Source: Sycon ciliatum
Lineage: Eukaryota; Porifera; Calcarea; Leucosolenida; Sycettidae
NCBI RefSeq assembly: GCF_964019385.1
Contig: NC_088645.1
Location: 8,295,794 to 8,359,793 of the forward strand
Length of the DNA: 64,000 nucleotides
Reading direction: 5' to 3'
Positions 23,484 to 34,557 of the stretch are shown here, in pieces. Positions within the stretch are counted from its first letter, which is position 1. Each line of letters starts with the position of its first letter. The translations under genes and the position numbers were made by a program. The notes under the pieces are model-generated. The model saw only the letters and a program-made list of their open reading frames with translations, had not been told where the DNA came from and ran no database searches.

Positions 23484-24308
23484 CCACAGTGGATATTGTG
23501 TATTGTATCTCACTTAAACTTAATTAAGATGATCCTCACTTCTTGGCATAGTTGCCAAGCTGCGGGTCTGAGAATATCAGTATATTCTGCATTGGCTGAC
23601 ATTGATTTTTGATTGTGAACATGATTGTATGTGCGTGTGCATGTAATTTGTTGTGGGGTCATATTGAATATTTGGGGTATTTTGGTGTAGGTGCAGATAC
23701 TACATGCTGCTGCTGGATTTCCGCCGCTATTTCTATTGTCATCGCTTATTTCTATTGTCATCGCTTGAAGAGAATTCTGGCCATATTCTAACAATTTCCC
23801 GTACATTTCCCGTACCTTCCCCTCCTATGTTATACATGCAACTTAGAGCCTTCCAAGTAGGAAGGCTGTTGGAGTGCGCATCCAAGACGTGCTAGAGCTG
23901 ATTGGCAGTTAGTTGTAGAACGTCAGTACGTATACCGTCGGTCAGCGTCCTGAAATCTTATCGCATGAGCTGATGATAAAGTAACTGGTGGTGTTAGTGG
24001 ACATTGTAGCCGTCCTCAGTTTTCTTTACCATAAATCAAGAAACCCTCGCTCAATAGTTTCGACAGTGTATTTTAACAAGTAACCAAGAGTTCGGCCTGA
24101 GTTCCGACACCAGGATTGATAAGAAGCGAATACAAGTAGAGGGTTGCCTTAGCTCTTCCATGCAGCGACTATGTCAGGTGAAACGGCTACACCAATGCCT
24201 AAAACTACACCTTTTTTGTATTCACTTACATGTACGGTCCATGTACAAATAGCTGTGTGGACCCTGGCTAGCGCCAGACGTTACTGACGTACTGAAGTAT
24301 AAAGATAG

Positions 24309-24623
24309 TGTAATGGGTAGCCGAGTGGTAGGCGCGGTGAAATCAACAAGAATTACTTTTATTCTACTTTCAGGTACACACCTGAGATATAATTATTAGT
24401 GAAAGAAGAAGCGGCAAAATAACTGACTTTCTCTCCGGTGCACACCTGGAGGTTGAATAGCTCGTTATTATCAAAATCTCATCTTCATCAAAACAGAAAT
24501 GCGCAGCCGCTTTTATGCAGCAGACGCCGCACGCTTACATACGGAGATACACTAAATATGCATCAGGCAAAGCTCCGTATTAGTTCCGTACTGCTTCCGT
24601 ATTGGTCGGACAGGGATACTACA
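24309..24623 (-). repeat. 3' LTR of the small LTR element
   Basis: Begins TG and ends CA on the minus strand and contains aataaa (gtagaataaaagtaa). Its last 70 bp match 25,532-25,601 almost perfectly. Confidence 0.8.
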
Positions 24624-25112
24624 CCCTCCCTTCCTACAGATAATCACGCCCTCGTGATTTTCAAAAAATTAGTGAAGAGTTATGAACACAGCGTCAACCG
24701 GAAGATGGCAAATTATATCGGAAATGATAACGTTTAGAGTAGACAGAAGAAATGAACTGATAACAAATCATAAAGTAGAAGTAAAAGCACACCAGGTTCA
24801 CACCATCTCACGGGGTCAAAAGGGGAAAGAACTGTCCTCCAAATAGGACCTGAAAAACTACAGCACTCTTGCTGCACAACGCTGGCACAACCCGCCAGGA
24901 ACATCGCAGTTCAAAAAACCTAACTGAATACACTATAACTATAAGGGGCGTTGTCACACACATTGTCCCACGTTAGCTGGGTAAGCCGTGGCTCACCATG
25001 ATCAGACGCCTACCAAACTAAACTGGAGTCACACACTCGCATAAAGGAAGACTGAAAAGAACAGGGAGACTGAAGGAAGAGAGGAAAGAAAATGCCATAC
25101 CTAGAATCAGCG

Positions 25113-25465
25113 TTAGTAACCACGGCGGCGGCTGAAGCTACGGCCGAGGGCAAGCCAGGTTTTATCTTCATCTTGGTTGAGCCGGTCACTCAGAGCGGCT
25201 AGCTCGGCGTCAGACAAATGACCTCCCTCCTCGTCTTGAATCGTGGTTTTCACATTGTCGATAGCATCGCTTTGCGTGACGTAAAGAGTGATGGTCTAGC
25301 CAGGAAGAGTGTTGACGAAAATCTGCATTCCACCACGGAGGCGAAGTACCAAAGTGAAGAGTGGGCTCCTGCTTCCGACTGCGTGCCGGCGAAAATCAAA
25401 CGCTGCTGGTCTTGGGGAATACCCTCCCTTGATTCGTCGCAGGGAGCTGCAGCGGGTTGAGCCAT
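25113..25465 (-). pseudogene. Decayed polyubiquitin fragment captured in an LTR element
   Basis: From the ATG at 25,465 a short leader is followed by EGIPQDQQRLIFAG (25,426-25,385), nearly identical to ubiquitin residues 34-47. A frameshift and loss of about ten codons follow. In the next frame (from 25,355) LVLRLRGG runs straight into MQIFVNTLPG, an in-frame stop where ubiquitin has Lys11, then TITL and IDNVKTTIQDEEG. This is the head-to-tail junction of two ubiquitin monomers, as in polyubiquitin genes. Several acceptor lysines are altered (K6 to N, K11 to stop, K29 to T, K33 to E, K48 to T). After the second IQDEEG the frame continues with an unrelated 36-residue tail (HLSDAELAALSDRL, TWLALGR) that weakly recalls a Death-fold helix pair, ending at 25,113. 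It cannot make ubiquitin now. It occupies the gag position just after the primer-binding site. Confidence 0.85.
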
Positions 25466-25758
25466 GGGGGTCTGGGGTCGAATCACGTTGTCTACACGTT
25501 GTTTTATTTAAAACTACACCGCTGCCACCAATGTAATGGGTAGCCGAGTGGTAGGCGCGGTGAAATCAACAAGAATTACTTTTATTCTACTTTCAGGTAC
25601 ATTGCTTTGTGAGTTGATTTTTTTTTTTTTGAATCGTCGACACTGCATTTATTCGCACTGCAGAAAAGCAACCAACAGAAAATCACGGAATCATAGCAAA
25701 CAAAACAAGATCATCGGATAATAAAAGTGTGGCTAGACACGGCTACTCCGCAAGAGTC

Positions 25759-26520
25759 TCAGTCACGCAACTGACAGTCGTTGACTGCCAGCACAACAGG
25801 AGTGGCAGCATCCAAACGACTGCGGTAGGGAGAAGCACGGTGACCACGGAGGCTCATGTTGCAGGATCGAACCAAAGCAAAGGAGACAAGAGAGCGGATC
25901 CAGGACATGGCGGAGGAGTAGGGTTCATGCCGCTTCTCCGAAACCATATGGCTAAGACGCTTCAGGAAAGCGTGGGCTACCTTGCCGCACCCACCAGATG
26001 CACTGAATACCAGTGGGAGAAAGGAAGCATGCTCCACCTCCCTGACGCGTTCTTCGTAGGCCCTTCTCTTCTGCTGTTCGTGCTTGGCATAGGTGGACGC
26101 GGGAGTTGAGGAAGTGTTCGAGCGCGCATGAGGGTTAAAAACCCGAACATCACAGAACGTGTGCTCAAAACGACTTCCCCAGACACCAGATGCCGCCACA
26201 TCAAGACGAGCACCATCTTCCAAGATGGCAGAGCGATACCGGAGCCGTTCACCCTCCAGGGGCTGCAGAGGAGGTTCTATCTTCACATCCGTTGCCACTT
26301 CACGCAGTAGGTCGGCTGTCAGGTCGCGGATCGTGTTATGGCGGAGAGCCGGGTATCCACCAGTTGGGCACGAAAGAGCATGGCTGGTGTTAAATGCCTT
26401 GCCACACACACAAGTGGATGGCAGGCGGGGAGGGACCCAGCCGAACCGCAGACAGAGTGCGTCTCTGAAGGCGCCTTTGTGGAGGACAAACCCGAACTGC
26501 TTCAGGGGCCGGCAAGTGAG
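25759..26520 (-). pseudogene. Restriction-like endonuclease domain of the RLE retrotransposon
   Basis: Continues the reverse transcriptase frame after one nonsense codon. Contains a zinc-knuckle-like CGKAFNTSHALSCPTGG followed by RHNTIRDL, then the PD-(D/E)xK-type core ARLDVAASGVWG and FCDVRVFNP, then KRRAYEERVREVEHASF and a conserved C-terminal helix. It ends at 25,759, shortly before the poly(A). Confidence 0.85.
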
Positions 26521-28359
26521 TCAGTTGGACGCTCCTTTCTCGGCCGCCATCCCCAGGGTTCGCTGGGTGGGCACATCACATGTGGCCAGGAGCTGACTGG
26601 CTTGGTCTCGAGCGGCTCTCCTGGTTGCTGCTGCTGCAGTTAGCTTGGCAGCATGGATGGTGGTGGCCACTTCGTCCATGTTGGTGTCTTGGTCCAGTAT
26701 CCGGCTCACGAGGATGTTGGTGACAGCGACAGACATATTGTATTGGTCCGTCAAAGACCTCGGGTCAATGAGACCAAGGCCACCTTCTCGACACGGGAGG
26801 GACAGTATGGCGCGCTCTTCGTCACCAGGTGCGGGGCGACTGGTTAGAGCAGGGATGAACCGCTGTCGGATGGAGTGCTCCAGCGGGTCTAGCAGTCCGC
26901 TGATGCCTGGGACCGTCCGGGCCACAAACGACCACTTGTGGCGGAGGCCATGAATAAAAGCAGCGTATGCCGCTTGTGGCTGAGTGGTGGCGAAGTCAGC
27001 CAGTCGTCCAACCTCTAGCGCCCATGTCTCTACCTTCTCTGTGACATATTGCTTGCAGAATTCGGGAGACCCAAGTACCGCACCGAAATGCCGCCAGCCA
27101 TCCGTGCGAATCTGGACTGCCGTGTCAGCAAACAGGGATTCTGCTTCCTGAAGATACTCCGGCTTCACAACAAGAACCGACTTGGCATCATTGGGGAAGT
27201 ACCCATATGCTGGGCCTCGTTGCTTAAGCAGTGACCACCAGTGATGCAGCTTTCGAATGGTGGAAGCGGCAGTGGAGTCGTCTGCATACCACGACTGGAG
27301 TGCTCCGCTCTGAGACACTTCCTGGATGAGAGGAACGGTTGCCAGGGCATACATAGCCATGGCTAGTGGATCTCCCTGCGTGGTGCCTTCACAAGACAGG
27401 AGACATTCACCATCTACAAACAGCCGAGTCGGGCTGCGGTAGCTGTTGATCAGTGCCGGAGCAATGGTGGGGCAGGTGTGCTGGATATTGTGCAGTGAGA
27501 CAGCACGGTTAAGGGAGTTAAATGCGTTTGACGCATCTGCAAACAGAACGCCTTCCGCCTCGTCTTCCTGAAATGCTGTTTGCATAGCATGTATTGCTGC
27601 TTCTATGCCACACTCTTGACCCGCACATAGCTGTAGGCAGCCAGCTGACTTCTGTATTGAAGATGAGGCGCATCGCAGGATGGCTTTCCCGATGATGCGA
27701 CGGGCCACTTCTCCGATCCCAATTGGTCTGACACCCGGTTGTTTATCTAGTGGTATGAGTCGGCTGGCCAAGAAAGCTTCCAATGCTGTGGGGTCAACAT
27801 AGGACGAGGCGATGCGGCGGGCACAGCTGGCCAGTGAATCGCAGAGGTCATCAGATGCTCCGTGAAAAGCTGTGCACATTCTGCGCCACGACGCAGCGTC
27901 TAGTCCAGAGGGTCCTGCAGCACCTTGTGTGTGGAGGGCTGCCTCGCGTATGGCCTCCCGGGTGATGCTGGAGTAGAGAACTGGATGCGGTGACGGAGGG
28001 ACATCTCCTGTAATCATCGCCGTCGCATTTGCTGGTGCCGCGGGAGGGTGTTTGCTCTTGAGAATGTCCAGAACTGTCTGGCCATTGATGGTGGTGCCCA
28101 CGGAGTGTACTCCGCCCTTCTGGTCTTCAGACAACGTGCGGATTGCAGCACTGGTTTTGCCTGTGGTGATGAGGTTGGCAAAGGTACGAGCTTGGTCCTG
28201 CGCTGAGCCTTGCCTTGGAAGGCTGTGGAAGATTGCACTAGAGATTGGATAGTCCGGGCTTCTATCATCAGTTCGTTGATGTTGCCTTCCTCCCAGAGTA
28301 GCATGCGGCGCTGTAGACAGGTGATGTGCTCCTGTCTGGTTGCAGAGCGGTGCGGACAT
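26521..28359 (-). pseudogene. Reverse transcriptase of the RLE retrotransposon
   Basis: Frame of about 600 codons with recognisable RT blocks: GVLFADASNAFNSLNR (fingers/palm, first catalytic Asp), GTTQGDPLAMAMYAL, and WYADDSTAA (catalytic YADD), then a long thumb and linker with AAYAAFIHGLRHKWSF. It ends at the premature TGA at 26,521-26,523; the endonuclease continues in the same frame beyond. The upstream part of the same protein lies in another frame at 28,014-28,520. Confidence 0.85.
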
Positions 28360-29334
28360 TGCAGGAGCAGCTGAGTGGCCACTGCAGCTGCTTTCAGAGA
28401 CTTGCCTTCACCTGCACATTTGTCACCAAACTGTTTGTAGAGTGTTGCAAGGAGCTTCACAAACTTTGATCTGACTGACCCGGAAGGGAGGAAAAGTAGG
28501 TTAGGCCTAAAATGCACCACTTCTTCATATGCAGCATCTACAATTTGTGCAGACGAGTTTGAATCGTGGGTCCCAACTGTGATGTTGCAATTTGCTTCCA
28601 GATATAGGGGAGCTGGGCTGGATCCGGTGCTTGGGGCTCCTCAGTAACAGATTGGCTTTGTGCTAGGTTGGCCAGCACCTCTGCATCATGCCCTAGGGTG
28701 CCGTCATTACTGTCAACTCGATCTGTGGCACTGATGCTTGCTGCGTGCTGCTGGTCCAGTATGTTCCATGCTAGTTGTTGAGAGCTCGACACAGGCATGG
28801 CATGCAGGTCAACCCTATTGACGTCACTGGAGGTGGTGGCAGCTATCTGACCAGGTTGTGAATGTGAGCATGGTGCCGTTGGTGGTCCTGTGGATGTCGG
28901 GTTTCGGCATTCCGTGAGCAGGGTTTCAGTGAGTGCAGCAGCTACCAGCTCTTCCGGGGTGGCTACTGAGGATGACGGTTGGTTGTCGGTACTTGTATCT
29001 GTCACTGCTACGGGTACGGGTGACGGTTGGGATGTCGAGGGGCTGTTGTTTCGGCATCTGCTTTTTTTCCCGGGAGACAATTCTGACACTCGCGGCCCTC
29101 CTTCTTGCATTCACACCGAACGCAGGTGCCATTGCCGTTGCACCGGCAACAAGTGGCACTCTGCATCAGTGGGCTTGCAGGAGAGACGCGCTGAGGCCTG
29201 AAAATCCACAGAAAACTACAGAGCTCGAAAAACCAATCCTACTCCCACTCTGATCTGCAGTTTTTTCTTTGTGAGTTGAGTGCGGTTTACGTTTTTCGAG
29301 CTCCGTCTGGTGAGCATTTGCCAGCTGATTCGAT

Positions 29335-29813
29335 ATGCCTGGGCAGGATCCCCACCCACCAGGAACTCTCCAGCAGCATACTAGTAGCCATAAGGTAGCA
29401 GACCATGAAGGACAGGATCCCTGGAGACGGCTGACAGCCACCGAGCTGAAAGCCAATACAGTTACTTTTCCTGCCGTGAACGACACCAAACTCATTGGAT
29501 ACGTGCAGTGTCTGGAGAAGCACGGTATTCAAGCCGAAGAAATCCTGTCTCTGCAGATAAGCACTGGGGGTCAGTGCAGATTAACTTTTGCTGACAAACA
29601 GTTAGCTAACCAGGTCTGCCAGCATGAGTTTGTTTTTAATGGAAGCCATATCATCCCCAGATCCCCTGTCCTTGAACACAACATTCAACTCCACATACAC
29701 GATGTGCCAGTTTGGATTGCTGATGCTGTTGTGATCGCCGCGCTTTCCCAGTACGGCACCGTACTAGGCCAGATCAGGCATGGCAGGGTGGAAGTACGGG
29801 AAGGCGTCCACGT
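29335..29813 (+). pseudogene. ORF1 N-terminal part of the APE retrotransposon
   Basis: From ATG at 29,335, about 160 residues matching the N-terminal region of ORF1 proteins of CCHC-bearing non-LTR elements (HIQLHIHDVPVWIADAVVIA-like core, SQYGTVLGQIRHGRVEVREG). The frame breaks after the second base of a Val codon at 29,813, where the first Helitron-like element is inserted, and resumes in register at 36,630. Confidence 0.75.
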
Positions 29814-29873
29814 CTTTGTGGTCCACTTCACAACAATAGAGAGGTTTTGCATTCCGAATTTCGGAATTATTTT

Positions 29874-31120
29874 GTGAAAGTTTCAACAACTGCCAAGCCT
29901 CTTATACGGGCAAAATAAACACAATTACGAGTGCAACCTCAACAGCACCGGCAGAAAAACGAGCAAAAAATGGCTGTGAAGACAGTCGAGAGAGCAAAAA
30001 ATTAATGGCTGTGAAAACAGTCGAGAGAGCAAAAAAAGGCTGAGAGCAAAAATGGCTGTGAAAACAGTCTAGTACGGAGCCTCGGGAGGGAGCTTTAACC
30101 GATGCTGCTCATGGCAACCGCAAATCGGGCCGAGTCGTTTGCATCTGAGGGCACGCGGTGCCGATGGCCTCGCAGACTGGCAACAGCTGCACGGATGAGG
30201 GCAAAGCTGAGCTTACATCGGATGTAGGACATTGTGGCAGCGTACGGCTCCTGCTTCTTGTCGGCGAGCATCGATGCCAGCCGAGCATAGAGTGCTGTCG
30301 CAGCTTTGCCATACCCTCCAGTGCAGGACAAGACAACTGGTGAGAAGGAGGCGTGCTCGACGTTGGTGATCCGTTCCTCGTAGCGGCGACGCTTCTCCTG
30401 CTCATGTCGCTTGTACACAGCGGGCAAGGCAAACTTGGCGTTGGTGGGGGCGTGGGGGTTGAAAACCCGGACATCAAAGTACGAACGCTCGTACCGACCT
30501 CCCCAGACTCCACTGGCACCGATGTCTAGGCGGGCGTTGTCTTCAGTTGAAGCTGACCGTAGCGTCATCCTCTCACCTGTCAGCGGCTCTAGCAGCGGTT
30601 CCACCACAACTTGGTGCGCAACTTCCTTCATGATGGATGCTGTGAGGTCGCGTACCTCGTTGTGGCGGAGGCTAGGGTAGCCGCCGGTTGAGCAGGAGAG
30701 AGCATGGGCCACGGTGAATGATTTACCACAGCTGCAAGCAGAGGGCAAACGCTTCAGAGGCCAGCCATATCGCAATGAAACCGCATCGTGAAATGCGCCC
30801 TTCGATAGCGTGAAGCCAAACATCTTCAGTGGTTTGCATGTCAGCCACGACGAGGCACCCTTCTCCGCCGCCAGCTCCCTGGACCGCTTTAAGTCCGAAG
30901 CGATGCTCTCTTCCACAGCGACTAGGGTCTCCTTCTCCCTTACGGAGTGGATCCTGCGCACCTTCGCCTTCTCTGCCTTCATGGTGTGGTGAACATCACC
31001 TAGGTCCGTGTTTTGCACGATGATCCGCTCCACCAATGGCTGCGTGATGGTCCTGGAGTCATCCAACTGGCTGGCGAGATCGCACGGGTTGATTAGACCC
31101 ATGCCCCCTAGGCGACAAGC
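29874..31120 (-). mobile_element. 5'-truncated RLE retrotransposon, 16-bp target duplication
   Basis: Flanked by atttcggaattatttt (29,858-29,873 and 31,121-31,136), which is part of the surrounding transposon's terminus. On the minus strand it carries the end of the reverse transcriptase linker and a complete endonuclease region, then a 3' UTR with three to four copies of a ggctgtgaaaacagtcgagag-like unit. The copy has no poly(A) tail and its 3' tail differs from the element at 25,618, so it is a different family of the same class. Confidence 0.85.
30095..31102 (-). pseudogene. RLE endonuclease region of the truncated retrotransposon
   Basis: An open frame of 335 codons, intact to its stop, with GASSWLTCKPLK, CSCGKSFTVAHALSC, RHNEVRDL, ARLDIGASGVWG, YFDVRVFNPHAP and KRRRYEERITNVEHASF. 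It lacks the reverse transcriptase because of 5' truncation. Its Trp in GASSWLTC shows that the TGA in the other copy is a nonsense change. Confidence 0.85.
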
Positions 31121-33179
31121 ATTTCGGAATTATTTTCGACTGTGCTTTTCCGAAAAAAGCGCGTTCCGAAAAACGGTATTTTCAGTGTTTTGCATTCCGA
31201 AAATCTGATTCGACTTCGTTTCCAAGGGTTGCCATGCAAAACAAAATGGAGAGCGTCGAAGGGGTTGAGCAGGATCAGGAAGTCGTAAAATACCTGGTAT
31301 TTTACGACTCCCTGAGCAGGATCAAATCCATGTGCGCAGGCCAAACTGTTTTTGGGTGCGGTTCGAAGATGAGGACGTACTGATGGTGGACCAAGTGATC
31401 CAACAGCTGAAGACGAGGTTGGCGAACTACTGTCTTGTACTGTCAGTAGGCTCCATGGCAAAGGAAGATAGAGTGTGATGGAGTGTGAGAAGATTAGTCA
31501 ACATGGCGAGATCAGCGAGAGCAGCAAAACCAGCAAAAATCAAACTGACTACAATTGTACATACGTGGAAATTTTTTCAAATAATCGAGAGCAGCAGAAA
31601 GCAAAAATACAACCATGAAAAATACACTTTTTGTATTCAAATATGTACTCCCAAACATGAAAGAGCCGAAAATCCATTTTCGGAAAACCATGCACTTTCG
31701 CCACCACACTTCCGAAAGTTCGACTACTTTTTCGACTGCTGCCGCCACATTCCGAAAATAATTCCGAAATTCGGAATGCAAAACCTCTCTAATAACACAC
31801 ACAGAAGTCTCTGCTGTGAGCACGGTGGCTCGGCAATGGCTTTATTATTGATATTATTATATCTCCTTCCTGATATTTTTTTTCTTCTTTTTTCTTTTTA
31901 ATAATTGTACGCATAGGGCCTGATATCATAAGAAAAATTAGCACAAGACACTGCTGCTACTTAGTCGCACAGCAAAACACACAGAAAACGACAAAATGTT
32001 ACAATGAATGTAACAACATCCGTCCAAGCTAAAGGACCGACATCCCTGCCCCAGGACGGCATCTCGAACCCCCCACACACTCACCACACGGTCATCATCC
32101 AGCTTCAGTTCAATCACTGTATTCTTCCCCTGCAGACTCAACCCCCCTGTCACTAGCCATACAATCTGAAGCTGTATGTAACCATACAATGGCCCACGAC
32201 GCACACACCACCCCTACGTTTTTTAACTAAAAAAGAAAAGCAGTCGTAACTGCAACAGCCACATGGCCAATAAGAAAAACCAATACGATAATAATTATAT
32301 CGATAAACACACACCCAGAAGTCAGGGGTGGGAGGGTGGGATACAAACTGCACCAACGAAAAGCCACTGCGAAGTGACAGGAATGCGGTCCAGCACAACA
32401 TTTTTGCGGACGCAAAAAGTTGTGGGGAAATCCCAAAATCGGTGCGATTTTGCATGAGCCCAAATGTTCAGGTTACCCACAAAGACACAATCTTTCCAAC
32501 TCTCTTTGGCCGTTGGAAAGCGTACCGTCTTTGTGGTCCACTTCACAACAATAACACACACAGAAGTCTCTGCTGTGAGCACGGTGGCTCGGCAATGGCG
32601 ACAGAAAAGGATAGCCCTGGGTACATGCCTTGCCATATACTCTGTGTTACCTGTCAAATTGTGTCATCCGATTCGGCTGCATAGCGCTTGCATAGATTCC
32701 CAATATTTGCCAATACGAGGTTTGGATTCGTCCAGTAAGGCAGACTGCACTATCCATGTTCCTGAACAACACTCTCATTAACATCCTACTCGCGCAGCAT
32801 CTATAGAAAACAGCTCTCGGCCCTGGTATACGTCATAGAGATGTAAAGGCCATGGTAAATGCCAAGCATGTGTCTCGCCATACAATGGCTGGCCCAGCTG
32901 CTGATGTGATCATGCCAAAACGTCTGTATATAGGCCACAGTCCATACTGTACGGTCAGGGCATTGACTCGGTAGGTACCAAATGGCCCCCCTGAACCCAG
33001 GCATCTTCGTGCTCTTCAGACCACTGCGATAGCCACACAACTGAGCGCAAGATTAAGACAAGATATGTCACTTCCGTGCCCAACGCCTCCACCTGTGGAA
33101 ACATACAAGTCACAGAAGCGAAGCACAAACACAACACACAACTGCAGGCCAAAGAGGTACTGTACTGTATTTCTCACTA

Positions 33180-33306
33180 ATTCCCCGACGGTACTCACAC
33201 CCATCAAACTGTGCCACTTTGGCAATATTTCTCTCACTCGTTTCCCGAAGGCATTCACTAGTACTAGCATTCGCACCCATGAAACTGCGGCATCAGCTCT
33301 CTCTTC

Positions 33307-33363
<57 letters not shown>

Positions 33364-33420
33364 TCTCTCTCTCATTACCCGAAGGCATTCACACAGACCA
33401 AACTGTGCCACTGCAGCATT

Positions 33421-33483
<63 letters not shown>

Positions 33484-33524
33484 CGAAGGCATTCACACAG
33501 ACCAAACTGTGCCACTGTGGCATT

Positions 33525-33619
<95 letters not shown>

Positions 33620-34380
33620 ATTGCCCGAAGGCATTCACACCCACCAAACTGTGCCACTTCGGCAATATCTCGGTGCCACTGCGGCATTAGCTCTCTCTCT
33701 CACTCATTGCCCGAAGGCATTCACACCCACCAAACCGTGCCACTGCGGCATTAGTTCTCTCTCTCTCATTGCCCGAAGGCATTCACACCCACCAAACTGT
33801 GCCACTTCGGCAATATCTCGGTGCCACCGCGGCATTAGTTCTCTCTCTCTCTCATTGCCCGAAAGCATTCACACCCACCAAAACTGTGCCACTTCGGCAA
33901 TATCTCCGTGCCACCGCGGCATTAGCTCTCTCTCACTCATAGCCCGAAGGCATTCACACCCACCAAACTGTGCCACTTTGGCAATATCTCGGTGCCACCG
34001 CGGCATTAGTTCTCTCTCTCTCATTGCCCGAAAGCATTCACACCCACCAAAACTGTGCCACTTCGGCAATATCTCTGTGCCACCGCGGCATTAGCTCTCT
34101 CTCTCTCTCTCACTCATTGCCCGAAGGCATTCACACCCACCAAACCGTGCCACTGCGGCATTAGTTCTCTCTCACTCATAGCCCGAAGGCATTCACACCC
34201 ACCAAACTGTGCCACTTCGGCAATATCTCCGTGCCACCGCGGCATTAGCTCTCTCCCTCACTCATTGCCCGAAGGCATTCACACCCACCAAACTGTGCCA
34301 CTGCGGTATTAGCTCTCTCTCTCTCTCTCTCTCATTGCCCGAAGACATTCACACCCACGAAATTGTGCCACTGTGGCATT

Positions 34381-34442
<62 letters not shown>

Positions 34443-34490
34443 ATTGCCCGAAGGCATTCGCACCCTTCACACTTCTGAGCCGCACTGGGG
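33180..34490 (+). repeat. Minisatellite with (CT)n blocks
   Basis: About a dozen copies of a unit of the form cattgcccgaaggcattcac, then a short variable segment (accaaactgtgccact), in some copies followed by cggcaatatct, ending gcattag, each separated by (CT)n of very different lengths (pure runs of 50-90 bp near 33,301, 33,423, 33,527 and 34,382). The frame is open in places only because CT repeats lack stops. Confidence 0.9.
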
Positions 34491-34557
34491 CTCTCTTACA
34501 CTTCACTGACAAGGGCAAAGTAAGAATAGGATACCAGATATACGGTAATCGGCTACA

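Larger units (their letters stand above)
16391..23816 (+). repeat. Segmental duplication, unit A
   Basis: From the shared start (cctcccctcctatgttatac at about 16,391 and cttcccctcctatgttatac at about 23,817), unit A matches unit B through the 446-aa gene, its TG-rich 3' flank and the sequence to about 23,800, which abuts the start of unit B. Unit A uniquely contains a 1.3 kb retroelement fragment (16,467-17,772) and a 222-bp SINE-like insertion (18,881-19,102). Without these the unit is about 5.9 kb. Identity by eye is in the mid to high nineties of percent. Confidence 0.9.
24309..25601 (-). mobile_element. Small LTR retroelement (TRIM-like), 5' LTR truncated
   Basis: On the minus strand the complete 3' LTR is 24,309-24,623 (315 bp, TGTAGTATCC to CCATTACA), preceded by a purine tract aggaagggaggg. 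The last 70 bp of the 5' LTR are at 25,532-25,601 and are cut by the next retroelement. One base after that LTR comes tggtggcagcgg, a primer-binding site complementary to a tRNA ending ccgctgccacca. The internal region is only about 0.9 kb and holds no protease, reverse transcriptase or integrase, so it must have depended on proteins of another element. It opens with decayed ubiquitin coding sequence. Confidence 0.8.
25618..29266 (-). mobile_element. RLE-type non-LTR retrotransposon, near full length, dead
   Basis: Flanked by the 13-bp duplication ctttgtgagttga (25,605-25,617 and 29,267-29,279). Its poly(A) reads as T at 25,618-25,631. Reading the minus strand, a Cys-rich N-terminal motif (CCRCNGNGTCVRCEC, about 29,160-29,050) is followed by a low-complexity linker, then reverse transcriptase and a C-terminal restriction-like endonuclease. 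Lesions: a frameshift in an A-run near 29,060, a frameshift near 28,220-28,360, and a TGA at 26,521-26,523 where the related copy at 29,874 has Trp. By known biology RLE elements (R2, NeSL and relatives) nick DNA with this nuclease and prime on the nick; the exact clade is not assigned. Confidence 0.85.
29838..31790. mobile_element. DNA transposon with 38-bp inverted termini
   Basis: Perfect 38-bp terminal inverted repeats starting agagaggttttgcattccg. The flanking AAT (29,835-29,837 and 31,791-31,793) fits a 3-bp target duplication, confirmed by the empty site at about 32,552 in the second Helitron-like copy. Without the nested retroelement (29,874-31,120 and its duplication) it is about 690 bp. 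The interior has a perfect 14-bp-arm palindrome at 31,281-31,309 and several ttccgaaaa units. No transposase is present; the superfamily is uncertain. Confidence 0.85.
29814..32528 (+). mobile_element. Helitron-like non-autonomous element, copy 1 (with nested insertions)
   Basis: Starts ctttgtggtccacttc directly after host T29813 and ends ggaaagcgtaccgt at 32,528. It has an 8-bp inverted match between its start (ctttgtgg) and 32,477-32,484 (ccacaaag), and a 9-bp-stem hairpin (ctttccaac/gttggaaag, 32,492-32,520) eight bases before its end. It makes no target duplication. These traits (T-T insertion, subterminal inverted repeats, 3' hairpin, head-to-tail arrays) are those described for Helentron-type non-autonomous Helitrons. 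Without nested DNA it is about 760 bp and non-coding. Confidence 0.65.

Noticed and set aside
25113-25465. Functional ubiquitin or ubiquitin-fusion gene
   Set aside because: A frameshift, a deletion and an in-frame stop break it, and it lies between LTR-element signals.
24309-25601. Ordinary autonomous Ty3/Gypsy element
   Set aside because: The internal region is 0.9 kb and no protease, reverse transcriptase or integrase motif is present on either strand.
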